Below are positions 25,866-39,600 of a stretch of 64,000 nt of DNA, one piece after another; positions within the stretch are counted from its first letter, which is position 1; every line of letters starts with the position of its first letter. Source of the stretch: Mesocentrotus franciscanus (taxonomy: Eukaryota; Echinodermata; Echinoidea; Camarodonta; Strongylocentrotidae); contig CP137682.1 in assembly GCA_037976565.1 (NCBI GenBank), positions 29,508,199-29,572,198 of the forward strand, written 5' to 3'. The notes beneath the pieces are model-generated. The model was not told the origin of the DNA. It searched no databases and worked only from the letters and a program-made list of their open reading frames with translations. The position numbers and the translations under genes are program-made.

Positions 25866-27583
25866 CTGAGGAAAAGGAAAGGTTAATTATAAAAATTGAA
25901 ATTATGAAAATTGGGAATAGACAATTCACTAGCAAACTAATTCTGTTTTCCTGTACATGCTTGCTTTGACAATTGTAATATCAACACTATTTGTTGAATA
26001 GTGATCCACCTGCACATCACAATCAGTTACAGGTGTATATCAGGAGGAGAGCCTCAAGGGTCACAGTGATACAGTTACCTATTCCCTCCCAGGCACTGAT
26101 GGCACCAAATACTAAATAATAATGATCCTTTTTGAGTAATGGTTTTTACACAGGCTACATTTATAATGGGTGGTTTATCGCTCAGTCTTCAGGGGATAAA
26201 CAGGGGGCGTATACATACCTGCATGGGCAGGAGTAGTAGAGTGGCATGTCCAAGGTGACAAGCTTATTTGCGCTCTCCTTAGGACCTCCTGACCCTGATG
26301 CGACCTTAACAACCTTGTCTGGTCCTGAGCAGATGAATCTATGACCTCTTGGGCACTCGTACTCATTACCAATGTAGGCTCTCAGCCCATCCGATGAACC
26401 ATCTGAAAGAACACACAAAGATAAAATAAGATGACGTAATGCTTACTCTTCCTCTTCCATCACGCTCATGGGAAAGTCAGATCGCAATGATTGGCATTGT
26501 TTGCATGACGACAAGAGAAGAGAATCGACGGCATTGGAAAAGTTGTTACTGTAGTAACGGTAATGCACACGAAACCATCGCTTATAGGAAAGTCAGACTG
26601 CAATGATTGGCATTGTTTGCATGATGACAAGAGAAGAGACTTGATGGCATTTGATCAAAATTGTACCGTGTATGGAAATGATTATTAAATGAAGTAGCAT
26701 TGGAATGTTTTGCTTTGTTTTTTGTGAAATATTGACTTCAGCAATTTATAATGCTGAAAAACAGGTGATTTTTTTTTCTTCTTGTTTATCCATGTAGTGA
26801 ACTAATCGACATTACACTTTACATCATGTAAAAAACGCTGTGATTTCGCAGCGTCATACTGATATCATTCTAACTACCTACATTTACAAGTACAACACTG
26901 GACGGGGATTACACCAATTCTTCAAAATACACCTATGAAATCACTGAGCCATAAGGACATCATATTATATTGTAGTTTAGGCTATACAGTAGGTACAAGA
27001 GTAGAACATTATTATTAATAACTATTTTCATTATGGTCATCACCTTTCTTGTCCCTTCCCCTGCCTCCTTTCTTAGATGATGTTGTCACCATCTCACTTG
27101 GTGAAGGCCAGACTGCATCCATGACAGAGCCTTTAGGGATTGGTATATCCCAGGCTAAGAGATGCTTGCTGTCTCGCATGAAGTTCGGATGGTCCAAACC
27201 TGAAACAGAAGAACATCGGTGATGATAACCTGAAGATCAGAAAGAACGTGTCTACAAATCACTACCAAAATACCACTTTTAGATTGTTTGGTGCTTCCAT
27301 AGTTTGAAGAAGAAAGTATACTCTATCAGAAAAGCAGTCAATTTGAGCAGTCAATTTTTAACAGCAGATTTGCTAGCAGTTCTAGTTGTTGTTTAATGGT
27401 GATGGTTATGTTGGTGGTGGTGGTAGTGGTAGGGGTGGTGGTAATGGTAATGGTGGTGGTGGTGGTGGTGGTGGTGGTGGTGGGGTGGTGGTGGTGGTGG
27501 TGGTGGTGGTGATGGTTATGTTGGTAGTGGTAGGGGTGGTGGTAATGGTAATGGTGGTGGTGGTGGTGGTGGTGGTGGTGGTG

Positions 27584-27652
<69 letters not shown>

Positions 27653-30600
27653 GTAGTAGTAGTATCATTATCATTTCTTATGTTTACTATCCTTCACTTC
27701 TTTACTTATTATCATCCCTTACCTTTGGTTGTGTTATAGAGTGAAGATGGACCAAGACAAACCAGAGACCAAGAAGAGAACTTTGGTAGCATGCCTCTGG
27801 GTGTAATACTACATAACATGCCCTCTAAGGGTCTGTTGTAGTGAGGCCCTGAAACACCCATCTCATCTTAAAAGAAAGAAACAACAACATTTTATCAAAT
27901 CACCATGGTGATCCATGTAATTGGTACATAATACTGACAAAACAATCTTTTACACTTTCAGTAATAACAATGATAATAGTTAGATTTATAAATCACTTTT
28001 CCCTGAGGATAGAAAGTACTAACTACTATTCATACCCCAGCTTTAACACTGTACATGTGCCATAAGAAAATAAATTTGTGTATTTGATATGCACCCACTC
28101 ACCCAAGGAGTTTTCTCAGAAGTCAAAATACTTTCCACATAATTACACATTTAGCAGCAGAATGTACCATTCACCAACACATATCTAATCTAGAAAAGAG
28201 TTATTACATTTAATAGTTACCTTCATCAGTCTCGTCGTCCTTCTCCTGGTCCTCTTCAAGATCTTGTTGTTCATCCTGGGTGGATAGAGTAGCAGCTGTT
28301 CCTATTACTGGTTGATCAGTAGACCCTTCATTGGGGACTGATTGACCAAGACTAAGCTCTGGGGTCATCACACCTGACTGACTTTCTTTAGTATCTACAT
28401 GGATAATGACATGAAACATAGTACAGGATTAAAAATAATAGCAATAACTGTTTCTTACATATTGCCTTACCAGTTATAATGTAACCGACCAAAGTGCTTA
28501 TGGAATTATCATCCTGGTCACTTGATTAGATTATGATTCTGCACATAACACGCATTCTACATTCTTTTCTGGGGAGCATTCCAGCCAAATGCCTATTAAC
28601 TAATCCAAACATAAATAACATTTGTTATCCTAACAGGTAACCATTTAACACCTGGGTGAAGAGGAGCAATATAGAATGAAATGCATTGCTCAAGGACATA
28701 GTTATTATACCAGGGATCAAACATATGACCTTTGCATTCCCAGTCATGTTGCTCAAGGGCATAGTTATCATACCAGGGATCAAACATATGACCTTTGCAT
28801 TCCTAGTCATGTCATTAAACCACTGGACTATCACACCAGGCTTATGGTTACCTTTTTCATGAAAAATTAATCAGTCTGCAGTTCCTCTGCAGGTGGGTGA
28901 CAGTGTGATTGGTGTGAAAACAGTGACGTCACTACAATTCACAGCTGATCACAGCCCTGTGCCATAAAACTTATTAATAACAAGATTGATAGCATATTTA
29001 ATTAAACAAGGCACTTGTCTTTCTTTCTATTGGAAGGCTCACACGGCCTACTATATCATCATCAATATTCTTACATTGTGTATGAGAGTTCATGACCCCA
29101 GTCAGAAACAATTCACATTTTGGAAATTCCATACTGTATATCTAATCCTCTTTTAATTTCTTCAAAATCCAATTTCCGGCAGGTTTTAACAGTGGACAAA
29201 TCAAATATGAAATTGCATCCCTCAATAATATTGATTTCTGACAATGATTGAAATGTTCCTAAACAGATTCATCACTTCTCACTCATTTAAAAAATCAAAA
29301 AAATCCATAGAATAAGAATATGGGCGGATGATCCCATCTCAATTCATATACGTTATGTTGTATAATGTGTTTAGACAAAGAAAGGCTAGGTTTTGTTTTT
29401 CTTATTGGAACATCATGCCCATACAAGATATAGTATACTAAAATGAAGCAATGCCAAATATATCTAGAGTCTATAATATAATGTCTTTGGAAGTTCATTT
29501 CTCATATCGTTTCATAAACTAAGTGTCATAGAAGTGTTAAAGTGAGTAATAAAGAGATACACGAACACTCCTCTTACCGGTGCTTAACTTGATCTTTTCC
29601 ATTGCTTTTGTCAGCCCCTCATCCTGTTGATCTGACACCCCCTCGTTTACAGGAATGGAATCACCCTCAGAGGTCAGTTGTGAAGGTCGTCTTGCAGGAG
29701 CAGGACTGTAGACTGGTAACTCATAGTGATGTAGCTTACTGCAACATTTCTCTTCCATCTCTTTAAAGAAGTCATAGTTGGCAACCTGTACATTCAAATA
29801 ATAGTTTTCACAGAAAATGATAACATTTGCAGCAGTTGCATCTACATGTATTCGTATTAGTAATTACCTGCATGCTAATAATGATTTCAGAAGAGAACAT
29901 AGGGGCATTCCATTATTGCTTGATGTTGTATCGTAATGTGATATTTTTCATTTGAAAATGATCGACGTTGCAGTTTCAACATTTGATTATACATTTGATG
30001 TCCAGATTTCTTTGGAAGAACTAAGGGTCATTATAATGTGATATAAGTGACACAAGAACAGAATATTATTAATAATATTATTAGTCACTCACATTCAAGT
30101 AATCTCTTCATATGATAGAATTCAGAGGTAAGTATCTTGATCGGATATTTTGCTTATTTCTTGACTTTATATAAATATTGTCGACCGATTTTATAAAACA
30201 AATAATACATGTTTTTAGCTCTTGCATAAGTGATATTGACTGCACTCAGCTTAGTCGCAATGAGCTGAATAATGAACTTGAAAAGTCTCATTCATTATCC
30301 TATTGCGACTTAAAGGGAAATCTAACCTTGATAGCAAACTTGTCTAGAATAAAGCAGAAAAATCAGAAAAGCATACTGATGAATGAAATCGGACAAAAAA
30401 TTAGAAAGTTACAAATTTTTGAAAGTTGCAATTACTATGGGCTCTTCAAATTGGCTGAATTGACAATGTCTATGACTATTGTGATGTAGTGGCATACAAC
30501 TTTCCCATTTGCTCCAATACATAAAAGGACTAAAATTTCAACTTTTCATAAATGTAGGACTCGGGATGGTCTGTTCTTTTTAGAGGACCTGTAATAATGT

Positions 30601-33600
30601 ACTCTCCATTATATATTTTGAGTAGTGCCCCGAGGGTGAAGGCACTTGGAAGAAAAACAGAAATAAGTGATATTTTTCTACGCGACAAACAGGAGAGTAA
30701 TCCGTCACTACGTCCTATCAACTGACAAAGTTAAAGATTTGAGATTCGCACTGCTGTAGTGATCTCATATTTCAAACACTAATAACTTTCTTACTATTGG
30801 TCCGATATATTTCAAACTTTCGCCATTCTGTTTCTCTGATTTTTATGCTTTCATCCAAAAGAACATTTTAGTAGGGTTGGATTGCCCTTTAACCTGCAGT
30901 GCAGCGCAAACATGAGTTACTTGAAAAAAAAGCCCCATTTTATACATAAAGGTACAAACATATGTTAACCCATTGCCTACTGGAACCAGATGGTGCCTGT
31001 ACGAAGTCTATGGGAAAAGGAACATTCAGTAATCAATGGCTGCTAAAACCAATGTAGACCTTACCTTGACATCGAATGGGTCTTCCCTGGTGCCGACTGA
31101 CCTGCCACAGTTACAAGCGCACGGTGTTTGATTGTTATTAGTATGTGGTAGATGACTCAAGACTATCTCCCTTGGTGGGTCTAACTCAGGATCACTGGGG
31201 AGCAGATGAAGCTGTTTCAGAGAATAAATGAAAAGGTTGGACTTTAGAATACTCCACCTGAATGGACATTGGATGACGGTTAGGGTTAAGTTTAGGGTTA
31301 GATTTGGGTCTACAAGTCAAGCACATGGTGTTTGTTATTAGTATGGGGTCGGTGACTTGACTATCTTTCAGTGGGTTTAACTCATGACTACTGGGGAAAA
31401 GATGAAACTGTTTGACAGATAAACAAAACTGATGGATAATACTTACATGTATTAGTATAGGATTTTGAGCTGACATGAAAATTGCCATGGTTTACAAAAC
31501 AGTATCTGAATGACCACACAATATCATTTTGGTATCTCCCGATTTGCAAAATGCATGCAGATGACTGTGCAATCTTCTTTTGATATATCATGGTCCCATT
31601 TTTACCCCTCTCCCTTGGAGCCGTTAAGTCATGCTGGCAGCATATACAAATAAAACTATGAAATAACTTGTCTATAGGAAAACCTGTTTTATGGCCACTT
31701 TATCTGTTCCCCTAATTGCATGGCCTTGGATGGGTTCGACTGTACATAGAGTACCAAAGCTGTGACGTCATAAAAATCTATTTTTAAAATTTCTCATTTT
31801 TTTCTTCATTTTCTCAAAAATAATGGTCAAAACCATTGAAAATGTTAGTGGCTGAGATATGACCATCTGGCCTATGGGAACTCAGTGTTATATTGCTCTG
31901 GTTCAACATTAGAGCCAGAGCAATATAACACTGAGTTCCCATAGGCAATCTTTTATCATCAGCCAATTGGTTTTCGACATATGGACATTATTTTGGTGGT
32001 CTTTCAAAAATTCCAAAATAGATTTTTGATGACGTCACACTTCACCACTCTATATCCTTTATGTTACTATAGTTAGTATAGTTACCTTGTGGATGCAGTG
32101 ATGACCAGTCAGACTGATGACCTCACACAGCTGTCGTCCACTCTGCCAGAAGAGTTCACATTCTTCTTGAAGCTGAGCAGCAAAGGTCTCGTAGGCTGGA
32201 CCTCGAGCATGCTGGGAATACATCTTCATGGCTTGCAATAGCTACATAAGGGTGAGTAAATTTGACAGAAAATGATTTCCTACAGAGAAACAAAAACAAA
32301 AGTTGTCCTATTCAAATTGGCAACATTATACATTTCTATTGATAACAACATTGTAGATATCCTTCTGATAGCATTCAATGGACATGTCTGCTATAATGCA
32401 GCATTTTTCAACTATTTTAGTCATGGCACCCTTTTAAGTAATAAAACTTTTGCATCACCCCAATCTCAAATTCATCACAGAAGATTCATTTTGCATCATT
32501 GTGGCACTCGTCAAATGCCATGTACACACATACATGTACAGTCACATTTCGCGAGCTAGCAAAAAAAATACCTTTTTTGATATGGTACAAATGTTATTTG
32601 TATTATAAGATATATAAAATTATGTATGTGGGCACTTTACTGCCAATTACATTAATAAAAAAAAGGAATTTGGCTACCTCGATAACTGAATTTCTCTTGG
32701 GGCACCTTGGTTGAAAAACGCTGGTATGTTGTATTATAATACTATAAAAGGGTAACAGGGGTAAAAAAAAAAAAACCCTTTACCCTGCTTACCTTGTTTC
32801 TATGTACTGTACTGGTATAGTGTGAAGAAGCGTTTTCTTGATAAGATCGGCTTGCCATCGGTAAAATCTTCTTGCACCTCCTAAACACAAATGTTAAAAA
32901 ATATTTCTGAACTGTTAACTATCTCAAAATATTATCTCATTGAACAATGTATCATATCTGTTTAAAAATCTGTTTTATGTTTATATATTATGCCCTGCTT
33001 TAGTAAATCCATTGTGCTGGGCCGTGTATGCTATATTGTGATATATGTCTGTCTAATTATGATCTATTTGTACCACTCTCTATTTTGATTATGAAATAAA
33101 TGCATGACCTCAATAAAACCATAAGCTGTCAATAACACAGAGTACATCTGACTGAATGAAAACGTCATCAATAAACACTCCATCTATCTAATGATTAGGA
33201 AAATGCCAGCTGTACTTAAAAGTCATTAAGCAAAATTTCAATTTCTTAGTGCAGATTCAACTTTTAAAGTCAACATAAAAATTGAATAGCGTGGGATACT
33301 ATGATCATGTTTCTGTATAACCTTGTTTGCAATGAGCTTTTATATCATTTAAAATATGCAGGTACATCTACATCAAAGTTTTAAAATGTCAAAGTGTTTT
33401 TTCTGGATTTAACATGTATCATTATCTCATACACTTTATAATTTATCCATATGAATTACAATATTTGTTATTCACTCATAGTAAATGTGAATTTGAATAT
33501 AAATTTAAAAAAAACAGAAACACAGCAATGTAGAGCTGTGTGATGGTTGTTTTGATGAAAAAGATACTTTGGAGGTTTTGTCTACATTAGGTTTTGTAAA

Positions 33601-36600
33601 ACATTTTATTAGCAATTCAAAAGATGACAGGATTCAAATTCAAATTTCAAAAGTTTGTGATTTATTAACATGTCTTTCAGGGATATTTAAGTTTGAGATG
33701 ACTTACATTTCTGAGAATCTAATGTCTTGATCTAGAGCAGTCTGAAGGTAGGTCAGGGCAGAGGTCACCTTGGGGTCATCCGTCACATTCATGAATAATT
33801 CATAAGATGAGGTGGCTACTTCTATCCAAGTTTTCATGCTTGGGTACTGTATGTTAAATGAAGAACAATAAAGGTATTAAGAGAAGGAAAAAAAAGATGT
33901 ATTAGGTGACAACATAACCTGTCAACAAAAATTCTCCATTTAAAGAAAAAATACCATGCTGTCAAATTCTTGTGCATTTACAAATCCTATACTTTGATAT
34001 TGTATTTTAAAATATGTTGATACTGTGAAATACTGTTGTATATCCAAGACAAAGGATGCACAAATAATAAGACAATTTTCCTCCTATTGCAGGGAGTATG
34101 TCAATGCAGTAGTAGAAGACTCTATTGGATGACTTGTTTTTTAGCACAAGTCTGACTAATCTGCCATGAGGCAAATGGCTCATACACACAAAATTTGAGT
34201 GCAAATGAGCTGACTGTATATGCATAAATCAAATCAAATCAAATCAAATCACATTAAATTAAATCCAATCAAATCCCATTAAATAAAATCAAATAAATTA
34301 TTGTGTACCTCAAAATGTGCAATGGCAGCTCCTCTAAGGGTATCATCAAATCCTTTTTTGTTGAGTATGAGGTCAACGTGCTGGTGAACAAACGCCCTCA
34401 ACGAATCATCAGGCTTGTCAGTCAGAGACGGTATGGTTTCCATAGTGATAGGCATAACAAATACTTCCTTCTCTGATTGGTGATTATCTATCGAATAAAA
34501 TTTCATAGGTGGAAGAGAATGATATATTAAATGACCTATATCGATACTGATGCGCGATTGGTCAAAATGCTGTCACATGACCATCGCTACAAGGATGAGA
34601 AGCATTATATTCAGAGGTCTCTCTCTCTCTCTCTCACTCTCTCTGTCTTTCTCAATTTTTCTTACCCAAATTCTGCCTTAAAGGCAGGGTACTTTACTGA
34701 CATTACACCACTGCAGTAAAGTATTTTCAAGTGCGGCATCTTCGGGTGAAGGCGTACATAGAGCTGTTACAGGTTCCTGTACCCAACATCATCATGATTA
34801 TCTTAATATCTTTGTTTACTTTCTACTATTCCTGTGGGTGTAGGTCCATACCTGACTTGTCACTACTACTGGTCAGAGAGCATGAGTTGATTAGTTCATG
34901 TATGGTGTCCTTGAGTTGATCATCAGAATGCAAGATGTGAACAAAGGCTTGGTTTAATGGAATACTGAACAGACAGTGAGACCTGGGTGAGAATCAAAAG
35001 AAGATAAATACAATTAAACCTCCTTTGAAAGATTGCATGTATAGAAACACAACTTTTATATAAAGATACACCCCCATCCCCATCCCCTCCCACTTGAAAC
35101 AGAATTTATATATGAAACATACATTTTGAAGGAACTTGTAAAGAGCATTAGGACGATTTTGTGTTGTCTAACTTCAACGGTCTCTATTTACCAGTTTAAC
35201 CCTTGATTCCCAAATACAAAAAGGACTTAGTTTTGTATTTTCGCTACTCCATATTTGCATAAATTATACACATAGCATGATACAAAGCACTAACAAAAAC
35301 AAGAGCAGAAAGGACATTAATGACTGCACAAATTGAGACCATTTCTCTTGCAGTATGGAATGTGATACACTAAACCATAAACCAATAATAATATACACAT
35401 ATAATGTAATAGTGACTTTTCTATATGATTCAATTTAAGATCTTTTAAAATATCTTATTTTGACTTCTGAATTTCAGTACTAATAATATAAATTCTCTTT
35501 AAACTACTAAATATTTTGTTGTATAACTCCTGTCTTCATTTGGTGCTTCTGGTCTGCTCTGGTCTTTAGAAACAGGGTTGCAATGGGGGTTTAGCATAGT
35601 TTTTGGTAAAGGTTAGGGTAAGGGTAAGGGTTAGGTAAAATGCCTTTTCTAGGGTTGATGTTAGGAATTTGATTTGTGTAAGGAATGGAGCCATAAGGCG
35701 TAAAAAAAAAGATGTTGTATTGCCCTTTGGGACCGACCAAAGTGTATTTGATAATTCAAAACTGAGAAATATCAGCCCAAAGACAGAGAAAAAAAAGAGA
35801 AAAAAAAAAGTATAAAAAAAAAAAGATTTCCGACCGACTGACCCATGTTTTGGCACCTAAAGGGCAATACTTTTTTTTAGGCCTAATTGCTGGAGAATGT
35901 GTGATACAACCTTTCTTTAAAATCTTTTTCAATCCTTACATGTTGTTTGTGAGAATGTGAGTTTTTCTGAAGATCCTGTAGATCTGATCCTCTAGATGAT
36001 GTTGAAGAGCTTTACGTTGGGATTTCTTCTGTAAATCAACATAGAAATCGTATTTTAGAAAATATACATCAAAAAAAGGAAAAATAAACACTGCCTCTTG
36101 TGTTAGTTGATCTGCATGTAGACAATTCAAATACTAATCCAACCAAGAATAGATGATGTGTTCACATTCTGTCAAACTTTTATCTCCACTGCGTGAAATG
36201 CTGGTATTTTGAGCAACAATCAGTGCTTTGGATACTGCAAGTTTTTTCTGATAATTCTTATGACTTAAACACGTACATAGTATAAAGCTCAATTGCATTC
36301 AAGTTCAATTCAAATTACTCAATAAACAACGACAAAAAAAAAAATCAATATTCCATATCAGGTTTCTTAGCACATCAATCTTAGGGGGGGGGGGATGATT
36401 ATTCAAAGAATATCAAATTAAAGCCCAAGTCCACTCCGATTTTCAAAAATTATAACATGTTGTAAATAAATCAAAGGTTAAAACTGCCAAATATCACGGG
36501 CGTACTTCAATCAGGTGATTTTTAAGAGCGATTTTTGTTTCGGGTATTTCGAGCAAAACATTTATATTGCTGTACGGATGTGACGTATGCTCCTCACAAC

Positions 36601-39600
36601 GAAAGTGCCAGCGGTATACATTCTGACAATAGGCTATTTTCGTAATGTAACCAAATTTAATGCATACGTCTTTGTGAAGTGCCTCTATACAAACTATTTC
36701 ATTCACCTGATAAGAATAATAGTGTTTCATTATTCTTATCAGGTGAATGAAATAGTTTTATCGAGGCACTTCACAAAGACGTATGCATTAAATTTGGTTA
36801 CATTACGAATCTGTGTTGTGAGGACCCTACGTCACAACCGACTCGCTCATTAACTTGTTTTTGCTCATTAAAAAAAATTATTAAAAATAAATCTGAGCAC
36901 CATTTTCCAAAACCAAGTTATATTTGGGCTTTTTAGATTTTTGTCTATCTAATCAGCTCAACTTTTCAGTGGAGTGGACTTGTACTTTAAATGATTCAAT
37001 GTGATCGCAACCCACCTTGCTTTGTCCACCCTGTCCTGTGTCATTGACATCATTGAGGTCACTCTATACAGGATGAGAACACAGTTCAATTACTCCTGAT
37101 GACTCATAGTCAACCTATTTGACACATCAAGCCCCTCCTACCACCCATCCTCTCCTACCGGCGCTATAGTTCTCTTTAGAACTATAAGCACAAGAAAGAT
37201 TACCAGCAGTCCTTTTCAGGACTCCCCAATCCTCCCCCTCTCACATGGTGGAACCGTAAGCCTACCGTATATCTACATCACCATGCAAGCCGACACTTAT
37301 AAGCAGCATCTAATTCAATTACTGTACACAATATATCTTTGAACCTGAGACAATCGATGGATCTCTAGCACTACCATTAACATTAAGTCTACTTGGTAGT
37401 ATGACAAATTTCTCTTTGATTAGTGATTGATTAAACTATAGTGTCCTTTGACAAGACATTATAAATCTACATTTTGCTACTCTCCACCAAGGTGTTAAAT
37501 AGTTACTAGTAGGAAGAAATTCCATGAATATTCCTTGGGGCATGTTGGAGCACTTTGAGCATCCTGTGTGGTGGATATGAGTGCTACAGGAATATCCAAC
37601 CCTCCTCCTCCTCCTCCTCCTTCTTCTTTTTTGCAATGTTAATATGGGGATGAGACGGAGGAAGATTAAATGGGGTTCCATGGGCAACACCCCTGGTGGA
37701 GGTTAAGGGGACAGTGGCCCCTTACGGGGGTAAAAGGGGCTCCCTTTTTGCAGAAAACTTTAGAATATATTTACGTAAAAGGACATGTTTTCCTTGCATT
37801 TAAATTCTAAATTTGAGAAATATTCTTTACCCCATCTTGCTTAATGGGACTCTATAACATTGTTCAGATTTTTAATTTCCGTTTTTATTCCCCCGTCTTG
37901 AAATCTCGAAATTGGCAGACGAATCTCATCCCTGATGTTAATACGGGGAAGGGGAGGTGGATTTGAACCCTCATATGACCTGTAAGACTGATGATTGTAT
38001 ACGCTGTTAGCCTCCTGGAATTTCTATCTTACGGGCCATTGGTTAGCTAACCTGTACACATAAATATATACCGGTACAACATAAACTGCAGGTATCCTCA
38101 CCTGCTGAGAGACAAAGAGAAGGCGTGGTGTACACAAACGACCTGACGTCTGCCATTGTCTGCTAACAGACAAGCCTTTCAGACTGCTACTCAATTGGGG
38201 TGACAGCTTCTCTCTGTCAACGGAAAATGGAAACAATGGTAATGTCATATCCACTAAATTGAAAAGGTCAATAAACTTCTTACTATAACTGTTTATTCTA
38301 ACTGCTTGAGTGTTATAGGTGACGATCCAACTAGGCCTTGTTTCATCCCATATCTCTCTACCAGGCAATCTGTATTTGGTGTTCATTTAACGATGTTTAG
38401 AGCCTGAATCAAGCAATCTAAATATTAATTTTTAAATGGTACCATATATGTTTTTGTTTTTTTTAATAATTGCAGATTTATAACAGATATTTTCAGTTTG
38501 ACATACTTTTAGGACAAATGTGTCCCCTAGCGAGTGCCACATTTCCTACCTCTGATCTCATGGGTACCAGGAAACATAGCCAACTTTGGAACACCCATAC
38601 ATAGTGCTTCCCACATCTATTACTATACATGTAGTTTTTTTTTCTAAATATTATATGAATTCAAGGATGCTGGATGGATCATGCATTGACCAAAAGTGTT
38701 TACAAAAGTGCAAGGACTGCTCACGGGAGGCAAAAAATAAGGTCTTTATAGGCAGGTGGTCTCTGAAGGGTTTCACAATATATGGCATAATCTTGGTGAT
38801 TGCATTTGGACCATCAGCTGAAGCTCTAGAGAGCATTTAGAAAACTTTCTTTTTTTACAATGGTTCAGGAATTCGAGAATGTTAGTTTCACTGGACATAA
38901 GTCTCAAGTGAATCATGTTAGTCATGTGGTCCGTCAGTCACGGGCAATGTTCACAAGAGAATCAGTTGGATCACAAACAGCAAAATACACAAAGAGCAAG
39001 ACATCACATATTCAAATACATGTACTCACCTTGTTGTCTGCAATGCCCTGAAAAGCTTCACATAACTGGTGTCAAATATAGCTCTAGGGTGACACACCTA
39101 CATGTAAGAATGTAAATGGCATTAAATCAAATCATCATCTACAGGCCAATGATTAGGTTCAAAACATAAACATTGTTTTATAACACGGGTCGGCAATATG
39201 AATATAAAGTTTCAAAAAAAAGCAATAAACCTCATCAAAACACCAACAGTCGCACAGTCATGGAGGCTGGCATTACAATTGTGCTTTATGGAATGACATC
39301 ATAAAGTGTAAAATCAAACAGTGAAATACGCATCTCAATCCGCATATAAATGTCCTTGCGTGCATTTAGTCAGGCATATTTTTACGAGCTAGAGATATGC
39401 ATACGTGCATCTCAGCCTTAGGTTATAAAATTTTGATCGGAAACTTTTTTTGCAAGGTAGGTGTGACAGGAAAGAATGATCCACGTTAACGTGGTGTCAT
39501 TGGACAAATTAGATTGCCCACAATTCTTGAACCTGTTTATAATACGCACCATTATAATGTGACACATTGTAATGAGTTAAAATCAGTTTAGTGGTGGTTA

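Noticed and set aside
35608..35636. Interstitial telomere-like (TTAGGG) repeat; also 31278-31305
   Set aside because: Only three to four imperfect units; too short to call and common by chance in simple-repeat-rich DNA.
38651..38836. Minus-strand frame as an extra SMG8 exon
   Set aside because: No acceptor/donor pair in phase and no alignment to the SMG8 family between the FRAL and PRLLF blocks.
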